From contig CM032230.1 of assembly GCA_019009955.1 (NCBI GenBank), positions 34,620,501 through 34,684,500 on the forward strand: a DNA stretch of 64,000 bases, in the 5' to 3' direction. Within the stretch, counting starts at the first letter, position 1. Every line of letters starts with the position of its first letter. The notes beneath the pieces are model-generated. The model had not been told where the DNA came from. It made no database searches and saw only the letters and a list, made by a program, of their open reading frames with translations. Position numbers and translations under genes: made by a program. Source of the stretch: Riptortus pedestris (taxonomy: Eukaryota > Arthropoda > Insecta > Hemiptera > Alydidae). Below, in pieces: positions 35,712 through 48,369 of the stretch.

Positions 35712-35890
35712 AGATCAATGGGAACATTATTTGGTATTTGGTCTTCAAATAAAGTGCTTCATAATATAATAGCTTATTGTTAATGTGACAGGACTAGGGC
35801 TCGGGGTTACTAAAACTAAAAAAATGAAATTATCTCCGTTAATTCTAAAGATACAAAATAAATGTATATGACAATATTTATAGTATGGTT
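35712..35890 (-). mobile_element. Family H middle-module fragment
   Basis: AAGATCAATGGGAACATTATTTGG, CTTCAAATAAAGTGCTTCAT, AGCTTATTGTTAATGTGACA and TATCTCCGTTAATTC match the reverse of the first middle module and part of the core. Confidence 0.7.
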
Positions 35891-35893
35891 TAT

Positions 35894-35913
35894 ATATATA
35901 ATATATATATTTA

Positions 35914-35988
<75 letters not shown>
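35894..35988. repeat. TA/TG compound microsatellite
   Basis: Alternating (TA)n and (TG)n blocks. Confidence 0.95.
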
Positions 35989-35989
<1 letters not shown>

Positions 35990-36329
35990 AATTATTGGTG
36001 AGCTCCAAAAAGAATGCTCTGCTTAAAACAAAAGATGATGTTAATTAAAAATGTCCGAATTAAGCAAAGTAGCACAAATTGGGTGTCAAAAGAAATTATA
36101 TATTGCCTAATGATAAGCCTATGTCTTTGCAAAGATATGGAAGTCACGCCACTCACGGTGTATTTGGATTCGTGCGGGTCTGTTTTGTAATCGTGATCGC
36201 GTGTTGTGTTGTATCATTTTTCGCCAATTTTTCAAACGATACCGCAGTCCATAGGTTTACATTTTTTTTTTATTGCTGAAAATTCTAATATTCTACCCCA
36301 ATAATATATTTTGCCACGGCGGAACTATT

Positions 36330-36565
36330 GTTTCATAATAGGCTTACTAGACTAGCACAGATCAAATATTTACTTGGAGAGAGAAAAAGACTAGAGAAGT
36401 ATAATTCTTCACACGTTTCTTATTTCAGTGCCAAGCGCTTTCGAAGAATATTGTCTCCATCTTCAGAGCTACTTGCATGCGCTCATAGAGAAAGACAGCA
36501 AGTGACTGTCTACTAGTCACGTGCAATAGCTGTGAAGATGGAGATACACGATATTCTTGACTTCC
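36330..36565. mobile_element. Penelope-like terminal motif pair (candidate)
   Basis: On the plus strand AGTGCCAAGCGCTTTCGAAG followed by ATATTGTCTCCATCTTCAG (36428-36465) resembles the terminal regions of Penelope-like retroelements. A partly inverted copy lies at about 36529-36562 (GCTGTGAAGATGGAGATACA, CGATATTCTTGAC). Read on the minus strand the first copy has CTGAAGA and later CGAAAGCGC, the order of the hammerhead-ribozyme conserved bases that such elements carry in other genomes, although the intervening stem is degenerate. No reverse transcriptase or endonuclease is present. Confidence 0.4.
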
Positions 36566-36775
36566 AACAACACTGCTGTGAGATCAAATATTCAGTTATC
36601 TTACAAATTTCATATCAATAACTTCTGTGTCTTCTCGTCATAAGATAACTTGCCGTGAATTTGGACCAAATCCACATCTTTATCCACATTGTATCTAATC
36701 CGTATCCTGTTTTGTAAAGTATCCGAATTTCCCGACAACTCTCCTCATCTAATGGCTTTGCAAACATTATTTACA

Positions 36776-37512
36776 CAACAGACTTACGCACCGACACAAT
36801 ACATAAGTAGATCAGAGAATGGACGACATGTAACAATCTTACAGCTTACATCAATACATACTAAATATAACACACAACAACTACCACACAATTAAGAATC
36901 GCCATCACAAATGCACACAATTTCGAACGGAACATGGACAGACAGGACATTATTTAACAAGATTTAAAATTAAAGAAAATGACAAATGTACTTGCGACTC
37001 ACAGATAACACAAACGTTTTTACATATACTTTATGACTGTTCAACATTTAATCAAAATAGATCAAAGTTAATAATGATCATAATTTTAAAAGGAGGTAAT
37101 TGGCCAGAACCACCTCATATTATATTTAATAAATATAATAAAGAACTTATAAAGTTTATCAAAAGTATAGATATATAGGATGTATTGTAGTAAAAATACA
37201 TTAGAATGTAAAGTTGATTGTGAGGAATGAGAATTATAATTCAATATATTTACCTTACATAGACTCCCAAATTAAACATCAGTTGAGTTAAACTTTAGTT
37301 GATTTTTTATTTTATTAGTAATTATCTTACTTATTTTATTATTATAATATATTTTATATTTGATTAGATGGTTGATTAATGTGTATATATTGTAAAATAA
37401 AAATGTATTTAAACATAATCATTCATGTAATATGCCATCTGGCAATGGAACATGTATTCAAATGAATAACTCCTCATAGGGTTACTATAAGGAGAAAAAA
37501 GAAAAAAAAAAC
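36776..37512 (+). pseudogene. 5'-truncated LINE copy A: ORF2 C-terminus and 3' UTR
   Basis: The insertion is bounded by identical 12-bp repeats ACATTATTTACA (36764-36775 and 37513-37524). The readable frame (about 36905-37178) gives EHGQTGHYLTRFKIKENDKC, then TCD and FLHILYDCSTFN, a C-x-C...H-x4-C zinc-finger-like end seen in I/R1/Jockey-type LINEs, closing with FIKFIKSIDI and a stop. Upstream of 36905 the frame is broken. The 3' UTR contains TGTATTTAAACATAATCA and the terminal hairpin CTCCTCATAG, GGTTA, CTATAAGGAG (37471-37495), then an A-rich tail. Clade placement is from motif order only. The polymerase part was lost at insertion by 5' truncation. Confidence 0.8.
37178..37178 (+). other. 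End of LINE copy A reading frame
   Basis: The stop after the conserved FIKSIDI terminus; the same FIKSID codons open the truncated copy B near 40910. Confidence 0.7.
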
Positions 37513-37524
37513 ACATTATTTACA

Positions 37525-37752
37525 TAAAAAATGGCTCGTTAGTTAAAATAACTCCTGGAAAGCCTGTTGAGCTCCCAAAAGTAAAGGCTTTTTAATTAAA
37601 AAATTAAATTTAAAGTGGATATGTACTTTTTTGTGATATAATAACTATATATAAAAATCTTGAGAGTTGAATTGGGAGTTTACTAATTGTTCTTCAATTA
37701 CAAAGACTTTTTCTTCATTTTAAAAATATTTATATCAGTCCTTTTGTTTATC

Positions 37753-37807
<55 letters not shown>

Positions 37808-39750
37808 ATAGGTTAACATTCTAATAAATAAATCTATCTGGCAGTGTTTGTTCTTTGTCGTGACTAGGTCGCCATTTCCGAGGCCAAATTAAACTGGCTT
37901 GTCGAAAATTAATCCGATGACCGAAAACGTGACTCCACTACCGATCTGCTGACCATTCACAGCTGTTTTCTTGCTCCACTCTTCTGGCCTTTTTAACATT
38001 ATCCACAATTATTATTTCTCCCTGTGTCAATAATTTGTCACTTGGCATTATTACTAAAACAGTCAAAATTGTCAAATTTTCCATCATGTTTATAGACAAT
38101 TTTAAGCATATTACTAGTCATGCAAAAAACGCTTGCAGAAACAGAAAGGATCACAAAATTATAGAAGAAATTAGATTTAGACAAAAGGAATACAAGCTGC
38201 TTGGAGATGCGGTCTAGGAAATCCATTTTTAAGAGTATAGCAAAGGGAAATTTCTCTGCACACTCCATATTCATCCAAATATACGAGAGTATTTGAAGCA
38301 ACAACTGAACACACATGGCTAACCAAAGATGTATTTTGAATTGGCTTTTGATGTGGTTTGGTCACCGCGTGAGCAGTGGGATTTTAATGAGCCAAGAACT
38401 CACCAAATAAAATCTTTAGTCCCTTAAGGGTTAAAATAAATGTTTGCTAAAAGTAGATAACCCTTTCCGGTGATCAATACTATATGTAGTGGCCGTTAAT
38501 GCATTAAACAAGTTATTGTACGTTCTTTACTAATAAACTGATACTTAACATGTGTTTATGACCAATGAATAACGTTCATGTTCGCTTTAAAAGATAACAT
38601 ATTTTTATTTTGTTTCCCCATATTTTGTTTATGTTTTTAAGACTGCTCATCGAAAGCTTTTCAAAGAAGTTTTATACTGGCTGTCATTGGCAAAATGTTC
38701 CACCTGGGTTTAGCCTCCCAAAAAAAAGATTTACTCGGATTCAGAAAATATAAGAATTAGTAACTTCCCATAATAACGTTCTACTGAAGCACTGCGAATC
38801 CTATGACTTGAGAACATTGACATAAAACTGTGGATGATAAACGACCGTACACACAATGGCCATAGGAAAATATGGAGAAAACTCTCAGGGGCATAAAGTA
38901 TCAAATGATTTATAGAAGCAGGCATTGTGCTTCTAAGCGTCCTGTTTGAAAATAAACTAAGATCTATAGTGTTGTTAATAGAGAATCTAGAAACATTGAC
39001 CTACTCTGTTAATGATTTGTTTTCCTAGAATGTTGGAGGTGTTTAAGCAAAGAAACAGGGTTAGACAAGGTACACAGTTGGCTGCTAATTTGAGAGTTAA
39101 ATCTTCCTAATATAAACCTTCTTACAATGTTAAAACTAACTACTTCCTTTAACTTCTAATACAAATATATCTGAAAGACATTTTAAATTGTTATTTTGTT
39201 CTTTTCTTTTAATCTTGATGTTTTAATTTATTTGTTTGGATATATCATACATTGAAATCGCCATTGCTAATTTCTATTTACATAACAGTCTCTTTCCTTA
39301 CATGCCACATGCATTAATTATCCACTTAATCCATCATGTCTCGAGTAAATATTTTGAATAGGATCATGCACTAAATTAACTGTTGAAAAAGTGTTATTGT
39401 TAGAGTTATTGGAGCAACTTAAGCTACGAAACCCATTTTGAACTATGTGAACATAACATTAAGACGATTTGTACTTTTTCTGTAGGTAGGAAATCAGGTT
39501 TGGGGAAACGATTAGGCTGACTGTAAAATTCTTAGTTTTCGATTTTTATACGAAATGGAATTAAATTTATTAAGTAAGTGCTATATTCAATAAAAATAAT
39601 TATACAAGTAAGTTTATAAAAAATCAGATATACGAAAACCAGTAAGAGATCCTCTTTTTAAAGATAAAATGTACATCTCAAAAGATGGTGTGGACTTTGA
39701 AATGATTCTTTAATTTATGAATCCAGTGGTGATTGGAAAAACATCTGTAA
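37525..39750. other. Unassigned DNA with a (TA)n run
   Basis: (TA)n at 37756-37802. Open frames at 38035-38365 on both strands overlap each other and carry no motif. Nothing else recognised. Confidence 0.4.
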
Positions 39751-39756
39751 CGCTAG

Positions 39757-40130
39757 GGATGTGTTGACTAAGCAGATTTCTAATGTGTTGGGCACGCTAC
39801 GGGTCTTACTCTCACCATCTGTTCTCTATAATTTATTTTCTACATTTTTAAAATTTAGTTGTGTACAAATTTTAATATTTATTTAATTTTCTAAAATTAT
39901 ATTCTAACATGTTAAAAATGAATCGCCATTGTAGCGGCATCTCAAATAAACAATAATAATAATGTAATGAGATTGAAATTTAAGCTGAACATGAGGTGTT
40001 TAGTGGCTCAGGTACTCGAAGAAAAATTAGTACGAGTGGGGGTTTACAAGTGGTTGAAAACTACGAAATACAAGCACGTCGGTTAATTTTCGACATAGAG
40101 AAGAATTGTATAGAAGTCTAGCGTTAACGT
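39757..40130 (-). mobile_element. Family H remnants
   Basis: GTTGACTAAGCAGATTTCTAATGTG (39764-39788) matches the hairpin-side subterminal repeat. After unrelated sequence, AGTACGAGTGGGGGTTTACA and CGGTTAATTTTCGACATAGA (40029-40100) match the reversed middle module and core. Confidence 0.5.
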
Positions 40131-40870
40131 TTCCAACACGTAATTAAAAAGTTTCGCTCCTACTCAGAATAATGGAGATAATCCGATTTTTTTTATTCTC
40201 CCTCAGATTGTAACCCTGATCAGGAAAATGTAAATTCTAAAGATATGAAAATTCATGAAAGACACCAACAGAAATAACAGATGAGATGAGAATTCCGGAA
40301 AATTCTAATATTCGAAATTGGATAATCCTAGAAATGTTAACATGAATTATTTATCGCTTCATGTGTTGTTTGCTCCCATCGTGAGAAATTAACGAGTACT
40401 ATCTAGAAAACAATTTTTTAAATATTACACTTTTATAAAACATTTTAAAATAACTTGCACTTAAAAGGATGTTATAATATTACTTTATTATTTATGTGGA
40501 GCATTCCGTGTGCTCGCTAAATAAATTGTTTATTTAATATGGAACATATCTAGGTTCCCGTAAAATGACTGACTTTATTATTCACTTAGATAAGTGCTTG
40601 TTATCTGGAAGGTCCAGGCTAACTCAGAATAACCACAACAGAATAACGCTCTTGCAATATTAGTATCTGCTGACCTAGAAACATAAACTTTAAACTTAAC
40701 TAGTGGTTTTCAGACCATTTTAACGCTTTGGCTAAGGCAAATAGGAATTTATTGAACCAAGTATTACAGGTTTTCTCGCAATTATTTCTCATTCGCGTAG
40801 ATCATTTATGTCTAGTTTAATTTCATGCTCTAACGACAAGTTAAGATCATGTGATCACTGATAGCTCCTT
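40131..40870. other. Unassigned AT-rich DNA
   Basis: Nothing recognised. Confidence 0.4.
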
Positions 40871-40884
40871 AAGTCTCCTATCCA

Positions 40885-41307
40885 GTTTATTATTATTTCA
40901 GTTTATCAAAAGTATAGATATGGATGTAGAAAAATACATTAGAATCTGAAATTGATTGTGAGGGATGAAAATTATAATTCAGTGTATTTACCTTACATAA
41001 ACTCGCAAATGAAACATCGGTTGAGTATAACTTTAATTGATTTGTTTTTGTTCTTATTTTATTTATTTATTTTTTCTTTTCATTTATTAATTTTACTTGT
41101 AATTATCTTACTTATTTTAATATTTTATTTTTTTTATATATTTTTTTGTATATTATATTTGAGTAGATAATTGATTAACGTGTATATATTATAAAATAAA
41201 AATGTATTTAAACATAATCATACATGTAATATGCCATGTGACAATGCAACATGTATTCAAATAAACAACTCCTCGTAGAGTTACTATGAGGAGAAAAAAA
41301 AAAAGAA
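40885..41307 (+). mobile_element. 5'-truncated LINE copy B, mostly 3' UTR
   Basis: Bounded by identical 14-bp target duplications AAGTCTCCTATCCA (40871-40884 and 41308-41321). It begins just before the last codons of ORF2 (TTTATCAAAAGTATAGATAT, FIKSID) and then follows the 3' UTR of copy A closely, with an extra T-rich stretch at 41040-41160. It closes with the hairpin CTCCTCGTAG, AGTTA, CTATGAGGAG (41269-41293) and an A-rich tail. The intact target duplication points to a relatively recent insertion. Confidence 0.9.
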
Positions 41308-41321
41308 AAGTCTCCTATCCA

Positions 41322-41690
41322 AAGTTTTCAGTAAAATTGTTGAGCGTCGCAAATATAGCTTTAATATATAATTAAAGCACTTAAATATCTATTTTAAATA
41401 CAATTCAAAATAAAATTCGGAAATTGCAAATTAACTTCTGGTCATCTCTAAATAAAATTCCCGATTTAGTTTTATGTGATAACATCTAATACATATAATC
41501 TAAATGGCTCTACAACCATATAATAATGGCATTGTTAATGAATACGTGTCCACCATTATAGCTAATCTACCAATTTTCAACCAAAGGTTAAAGTCACAAT
41601 CATATAATAATATTAATTTAATATCTTTTTGTAAAATCTATTCTATTCAAAACACTTGTTCAGTTTAGAAGTTTTATACCGAAATGTTAA
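41322..41690. other. Unassigned AT-rich DNA
   Basis: Nothing recognised. Confidence 0.4.
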
Positions 41691-41721
41691 GTTATTTATT
41701 TACGATCACTTTATACTACAA

Positions 41722-42720
41722 TGGTTAATTGGGACTGGTTATCTACAGTTTTGTTTCGTGTTTAATATAGTCCACTTTATTTATTTTAATATGATGATAG
41801 GTTGTTGTCATAGTAGTATGGTTAATTAGGACGGGTTATCGACAGTTTTGTTTCGTGTTTAATATAGTCCACTTTATTTATTTTAATATGATGATAGGTT
41901 GTTGTCATAGTAGTATGGTTAACTAGGACGGGTTATCTACCGTTTTGTTTCGTGTTCAATATAGTCTACTTTATTTATTTTAATATGATGATAGGTTGTT
42001 GCCATAGTAGTATGGTTAATTAGGACGGGTTATCTACAGTTTTGTTTCGTGTTCAATATAGTCTACTTTATTTATTTTAATATGGTGATAGGTTGTTGCC
42101 ATAGTAGTATGGTTAATTAGGACGGGTTATCTACAGTTTTGTTTCGTGTTCAATATAGTCTACTTTATTTATTTTAATATGATGATAGGTTATTGTCATA
42201 GTAGTATGGTTAATTAGGACGGGTTATCTACAGTTTTGTTTCGTGTTCAATATAGTCTACTTTATTTATTTTAATATGATGATAGGTTGTTGCCATAGTA
42301 GTATGGTTAATTGGGACTGGTTATCTACAGTTTTGTTTCGTGTTTAATATAGTCCACTTTATTTATTTTAATATGATGATAGGTTGTTGTCATAGTAGTA
42401 TGGTTAATTAGGACGGGTTATCTACAGTTTTGTTTCGTGTTCAATATAGTCTACTTTATTTATTTTAATATGATGATAGGTTATTGTCATAGTAGTATGG
42501 TTAATTAGGACGGGTTATCTACAGTTTTGTTTCGTGTTCAATATAGTCTACTTTATTTATTTTAATATGATGATAGGTTATTGCCATAGTAGTATGGTTA
42601 ATTGGGACTGGTTATCTACAGTTTTGTTTCGTGTTTAATATAGTCCACTTTATTTATTTTAATATGATGATAGGTTGTTGTCATAGTAGTATGGTTAACT
42701 AGGACGGGTTATCGACAGTT
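41722..42720. repeat. 97-bp tandem array derived in part from a SINE tail
   Basis: The marker ACAGTTTTGTTTCG recurs at 41745 and then every 97 bp through 42618; an eleventh position at 42715 continues into SINE sequence instead. Units differ by only a few substitutions (TTAATTAGGACGG versus TTAATTGGGACTGG; GTTGTTGTC versus GTTATTGCC). Part of each unit, GGTTAATTAGGACGGGTTAT then CTACAG, is the reverse 3' part of the SINE that starts at the array's right edge. Confidence 0.95.
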
Positions 42721-42885
42721 TACAACCCTTTTCTAGCCAGGGTGGAACTAAGGAAGCTATTTACTGAGTCCGTCACTAAATAATTTCCTATTGCCAAGGG
42801 CAAGAATCGATCTCGCTACTCTAGGTCTACCACATCTGATTAAGACCAACGCCTTAAATCACGTGGCCAACATGAGCCCCATATT
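42716..42885 (-). mobile_element. SINE copy adjoining the 97-bp array
   Basis: Read on the minus strand: TTGGCCACGTGATTTAAGG (A-box region), GGTCTTAAT, GTAGACCTAGAGTAGCGAG, then the B-box-like AGATCGATTCTTGCC, CAATAGGAAATTATTTAGTG, TTCCACCCTGGCTAGAAAAG and GTTGTAAACTGTCGATAACC. The tail then passes into the tandem array. The head resembles a tRNA but lacks a proper acceptor stem, so it is a SINE and not a tRNA gene. Confidence 0.8.
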
Positions 42886-44845
42886 CGTAATTTATTTCTG
42901 GCGTTTAGTAAGTTATAATAGTTCTCACCGCCTGACATATAAAACTGGTTCTATCTTTTAGATTTACTTAGGTCTCGATATGTCTGAAGTTGTCAAATAA
43001 CTTCATCTCTACTTCGTTGAACAGTTTATACAGGAGGACAATATCTTTAATATCTTGGTTACATGGATCCTGCGACGTCAATAGCCTATCATCACATTAA
43101 AGTATTATTATTTATGAACATCACATCAAATGTGATTTGCCATTTCAAAAGTCAAAAATTGTACAAATTGAAATAACAAAATTAAAATAGATAAGATATA
43201 GCAACATTTAACGATAACAAATACCAAAAAACAATGAAAAATAACAAAAGTGAACTAGATAAACACTGTATAAGTGAACATAAAAAAAATGGTTATGAGC
43301 ATAGTTGGTGGATGGTCAATAGGAAATAAATGGCTGAAAATGGTACTTTTGCTAATGATTGTCGTAATTTCCTTCTTCAGGGTAAACATATATATTTGTT
43401 CAAACGCATTTAATGCAATTAATGCATATAATTTGAAATCTTGTACACCACAGACTTCATTTTCATGTTACATTTTGTCGTATATTTGAATTTTGTGTAG
43501 TTATGAGACAATGTTGTTAATGTACCCGTATTGGGCCACCTTCCTTCAGAAAAGTTCTTTTAATTCGTAGGGAAAGTCCTAAATATATTAAAGTAATAAA
43601 GTGGACATTAAAAGTACTATTAAACACGAAAAATAACTAAGTTAATGTATCTATTATTGATTTATTAAAAATTATTAATGTTAAAAAGACCAAAATATAT
43701 TCACAGGTAAGTGGCAGTTATTAGGGTTTGTGAAAATTAGCTATTCTTCCGTAAATATTCCAGAGGTACCTCGCTGAATATAAAATAGGGCCGAACATTG
43801 AGTTGAGGGATTTAGCATAATTATTTCAGGGGCGATACTTGAGCTTGTGGAAGATTCAGGAAGTTTTCCACTCGAAGAATCCCCGAGAAGTGGAACTAGA
43901 AGCGGCAGTTTGCTAGTCTTGAGGAAGCATAATTAAGACGAAATCTGCAACTCATAAATAACAACTTGGTTTGCTTTCGAGGTTGAAAATTTTCCAGCTC
44001 TTCTCTTGAGTGTTTGTTTTCGTATTTTTGAAGGCACAGCCAGCGAGAGCTAAGAAACAAATGTTTAATTTTTCAAGCCCAATTGAGGCTTTTCTTTTCA
44101 GAGCTTGAGATCATTTTCTAGAGAATGTTCTCTTTCGAGCAGAAATAACCTTTTTTAATATTTAATTTCCATTAATAATATCTCTCTATTAAATAAACAC
44201 TGCAGTTACTATCTTACTGTTGCATAACTATAGCATCAACATTTCAATGAATGAATGTCTATGTAATATTCTCGTTCCCATAGTTGAGAATATTTTTAAT
44301 AATTGAATTTCACTTAAATTAAAAAAAAAAGTTTTGCTTCAATAAGTAGTAGTTGCCTTTTCTCTATGACAACTTCGATAAAATTAGCAGTTTTCTAGAC
44401 TTATTTTAACGTACACATTTTTCATGATTTCTTTCCTTTTGGCAATGGAACTCATCTTAATTTTCATTTGAAAATATGACAATCCAATCCAAATTATTTA
44501 TGGTCGAATTTCATAAACTTAACCATCCATTTCAGAAATATTTGTTTTCAAGATATTAGTTGTTCTATTGTGCAATTAATGATCACATAATCACGAATAA
44601 ACATGATATAAATTTTTGATCCTATAATGAATTAACAATACTTTGATTCGCCGACCTAAACATTTTCAAATTATGTCTTTTTTTACGTATAAATAGAATT
44701 AAATGATTTCTCAATTCCCTCTGTTTATTGGATTCTTCTGAACATTTTACCCAGGTACATAATCCACTTTATAATAAAAAAAAGAGAAGGAATAAGAATT
44801 AAACATGTATTGATGAATATTAATATTAAGTTTTTTTACTTGATA
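42886..44845. other. Unassigned DNA
   Basis: No gene or repeat recognised. The open frame at 43274-43489 (71 codons, MNIKKMVMSIVGGWSIGNKW start) has hydrophobic stretches but no known motif or supporting structure. Confidence 0.35.
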
Positions 44846-44846
44846 T

Positions 44847-44912
44847 TAGCAGATTTCCCTTAAGGGAAATCAGCTATTGAGGGTGTACTCATGACACGAT
44901 TTTCGTATGTCC

Positions 44913-44989
<77 letters not shown>

Positions 44990-45440
44990 CACTCTAGTGG
45001 TCACAATGTTTTTCTTATCGTTACAAAACTTGATTTATAATCGTTTTGTGAAAAATAAAGATTAAGTTCGTTAACGGCTAAAATCGGACCAGGTGGAGGC
45101 AGAGGTTAGAGAGGGAGAATTTCAAAAATTCGAAACATCACCACAGAGTCCGAAATTGTCGAATTAATCTTATTACAAATGTAATGTTATATAAATGTTG
45201 TTATGTACGTTTTTTCACTATCTTGATTAACCGAGATATTTGCATTTTTAGTTTTTGGTGTTTAGTAAACCCCCATTCCCAGTCATCTCATATTAAGAAT
45301 ATGCTTTTGTTATGAAGCACTTTATTTGAAACTAGAATACCAAATATTGTTCTCATTAAACGTTTACTTCTTTAGATAAATGGAACTACGTGGTGTCCAT
45401 AGGAAATCAACTTAGTTAACGCAGGACCGGCATGGCGGAA
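44847..45440 (+). mobile_element. Family H element, short subtype, both ends present
   Basis: It begins TAGCAGATTTCCCTTAAGGG and ATCAGCTATTGAGGG. (TA)n-(GT)n at 44917-44986 replaces part of the end block. TTACCACTCTAGTGGTCAC is a hairpin with compensated changes relative to ACCGCTCTAGCGGT. The core and the TTTGGTGTTTAGTAAACCCCC module follow. It ends AGGAAATCAACTTAG and a decayed GC hairpin before GGCGGAA. Confidence 0.88.
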
Positions 45441-46505
45441 TTTTTTGTATGATATTGTAGAAAATGATATCCAGGCACGTAATTCAAAAAGTTATGACTG
45501 AATGATAAATACTTCTAACCTTCCTCTTTTATGAAACACAAAAAATATATTTATTTAAGCCAATTTGGCTTTCATCCATTTTTGCTTGATTTTTTTCTAA
45601 ATTTGTTATTTGAAGTCTTAAAATTCTTGAAAGGCGATTTCATCATTCAGGCAAACTGGTTTTTTTTTGTTAAGCTGTTTTTTCAATTGTGCAACATTCA
45701 AATAATTAAAAAAAATTCTTTTGCATTTACTAATGAAAATTATAGCCACTTCTATTATTAATTATTATTCTATTATAATTGTAAAAGGAATTCCCAAAAC
45801 TTAATATGTTTTTCCCCACCTCCAGAACTAAATTTAGTAGGATGAGAGCCAATAAAAGAGTCTCATTTAATTACTCTCAAGCATTCGTGTTTACAAAGAT
45901 TTTTTTACAACAAAATGAAATAACCAACCCAAAATACGAAAAATAATAAGGAACAAATGAAGATTTGAAGATAAAATAGTTTTCATCTTGTAGAGCCCAA
46001 AAGAAAAAGAAGACATAGCGAAAACCAAGAATTCGAAGACCAAAGTTAAACATTAATATGTAAGCGCAGACCACTTAATCCATGGCCCTATCCGTTTCTA
46101 GTCACTTCCACTAAACTTGTTTTAAAAGTTAAAGCAGCCCGTGATGTTTCGCTGGGAAAACTAATCTTTTAACGTTACTTCAGCCTGAAGGAATTTTCAA
46201 AAATATATTCTGAGGAATTCATTCTTTTTTATATTATATAAACTGTGATTTAGTATACATAAGGGTAATAAAAGCAAACTAAAAAGAGAAGGATAGAAAA
46301 CAAATGCCATTCACCAAAGATTCAAATGTTATGTACAAATATGTTTAAATCTTTCAGAATAGACCGTAGAACACGAACGGGGCATTTTGAAGACGATCTT
46401 TCCGAAAAAGAAACGAAAGTTAATAATAAACTTTTTTTAAATTAGAGCACTAACTATTAATGATAAAAAGAATGGTACAGTAGATGAAAAAGAAAAGTTC
46501 GACAA
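45441..46505. other. Unassigned AT-rich DNA
   Basis: Nothing recognised; open frames here are rich in F, N and K as expected from composition. Confidence 0.4.
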
Positions 46506-46509
46506 GCAG

Positions 46510-47240
46510 TTGTACCTTTGTCTATTTGAACTGACATCATTATTGTCCCCTTATACCTAGGGTCGGTGGGCATTATAAAAACATTTGGTGCAATGCCACA
46601 ACTTTTGGATAGGGAAAAAAGGTCACCACTTAGTGGCTGCGTAAACTAAGTAGATTTCACACGTGCTGCAATCACACATTGGTCATTTATTCTCACCATC
46701 TTCTCCAATTCTCCCGTAAGAAGAAGCATAATGTATACAGAACAGGTATGCCAGAGCACATACATGAGATTTTTAGTAACAGTTTCTTAAAGTAAATACC
46801 AGCCTGTACATATCGAGCTCGGTAATGATCAAATAAAAAAAAATAACTGTGATCTTTAAAGAGGTAACAGACTTTTACCTTAGGGGAAATCTACTAAAAC
46901 AAGATTTGTATTACTAGCTCAATTACCGTACAAAATCCTAAATTTCGGTTATAGTTTTATTATTCACGTAATACAGGCAAAACGTTATTTGATACAAGTT
47001 CCAGTGAAGGGTCTAGCTAACAGCAAACGAAATTAAAAAAATCATAGATTTCGTGGCTAATGGTACTAAAAACCTCATTTTAGTTTAACTATTAAGTTTA
47101 TTTTACTTTACGTAAAAGGCCCGATCATTTTGAACGGACCCCATTTTTGTATCTCCTGGGCACGATTGACATTTGAAGACATTTTTCGAAAATCGCCCCT
47201 CCACACCATATTTTCCTTAAGGTACCCTAACTTGTATATA
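46510..47240 (-). mobile_element. Scrambled family H remnants
   Basis: Reverse end block at 46530-46600 (CTAGGGTCGGTGGGCATT). Hairpin end at 46620-46675 (AAGGTCACCACTTAGTGGCT, AACTAAGTAGATTTCACACG). Core and palindrome scraps at 46805-46905 (ATATCGAGCTCGGTAATGAT, CCTTAGGGGAAATCTACTAA), and another end block at 47130-47225 (GAACGGACCCCATTTTTG, TTTTCGAAAATCGCCC). At least two decayed copies. Confidence 0.6.
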
Positions 47241-47788
47241 TACGGTTATAATTATTGTTAGCTTCAGCGCTATCAAGTGGTCGTAAATTGTAATAACTCG
47301 AAATTTGTTTCAAAATAATTTGAAATTTGTTAATAAATTAGATATATCTTCTTGAAAGGTGTTAGTAGTAGATGAATAATGAAACCCTGGTTCACTATGA
47401 CAGAGGTCTCATGTTCAAACCCCAAAATGCACTTGAAATGCTTTGGACATTTGGCACCGGTCTTTGAGATTGGACTTGTATCGCTCATATTGTTTCCACC
47501 AATGAAGAATGAGTTTTCATCATGACTGAGACCAGTGAGGCAATCGAGCAACAGCTTGATAATGAAGCAGAGATCTCTGGACAGGAGTGCCACCACAATA
47601 CAATAAGGGAATGTTAATTTCTATGAAGTAACGCAATATTTATGAAACTTAAATAATAACATGTTAATTTTTTCAATTTTTCCACAATTACAGGATTTGA
47701 TCTAAGAAATGCATTATTGTGTATTTCCTAGATATTGTTAGTATTATTATATTATTTCAACAATTCAATCAGAAATTAATTTTAAAAA
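47241..47788. other. Unassigned DNA
   Basis: An 88-codon minus-strand frame at 47330-47596 has no recognisable motif. Confidence 0.3.
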
Positions 47789-47789
47789 T

Positions 47790-48230
47790 GCCGTCACGCA
47801 GGGGCTGCATAAACTAAGCAGATTTCCCACGTACCTCACGTATTTGCATTTATCTCAAAAAGTAAAAGTTCAATGAGAACAATATTTGGTAATTATACTT
47901 TAAGTTATGTGCTTCATAATATAACAGCTTATTGTTAACATGACATGAGTCGGAGGGGAGGTTCACTGAACAACTATAAACTGCAAATATCTCGGTTAAT
48001 AATGAAGATAGTGAAAATACGTACATAACAACATTTATAGAACAATACATTTATAATACGATTTGTTTTATACAATTTTACGATCCAACGCATAATAACG
48101 GAGATAATAAAAAATTTCGAAATTCCACCCCTCTTAACCCAGAATTTCAGAAATTAAAGAAATTGATCTTACTATTTACATTTAAACGTCTACATATCGA
48201 GTTGATAACGATCACACACCACTTGAGCGG

Positions 48231-48281
<51 letters not shown>

Positions 48282-48369
48282 CAATTTTGAACGTACCACA
48301 TTTTAGCCATCTACTAGGTAGGATCGATAAACATTTGAAGAAAGATTTCGAAAATGGGAAATCTGCTAA
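47790..48369 (-). mobile_element. Family H element, short subtype, nearly full length
   Basis: It starts GCCGTCACGCAGGGGCTGC and AAACTAAGCAGATTTCCC. The first middle module (AATGAGAACAATATTTGG, GGAGGGGAGGTTCACTGAAC), core, a short hairpin remnant (ACTTGAGCGGT), (TA)n at 48236-48278, and the end block (ACTAGGTAGGATCGATAAAC) follow. It jumps by deletion to GGGAAATCTGCTAATAAA, losing the left arm of the palindrome. Confidence 0.9.
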
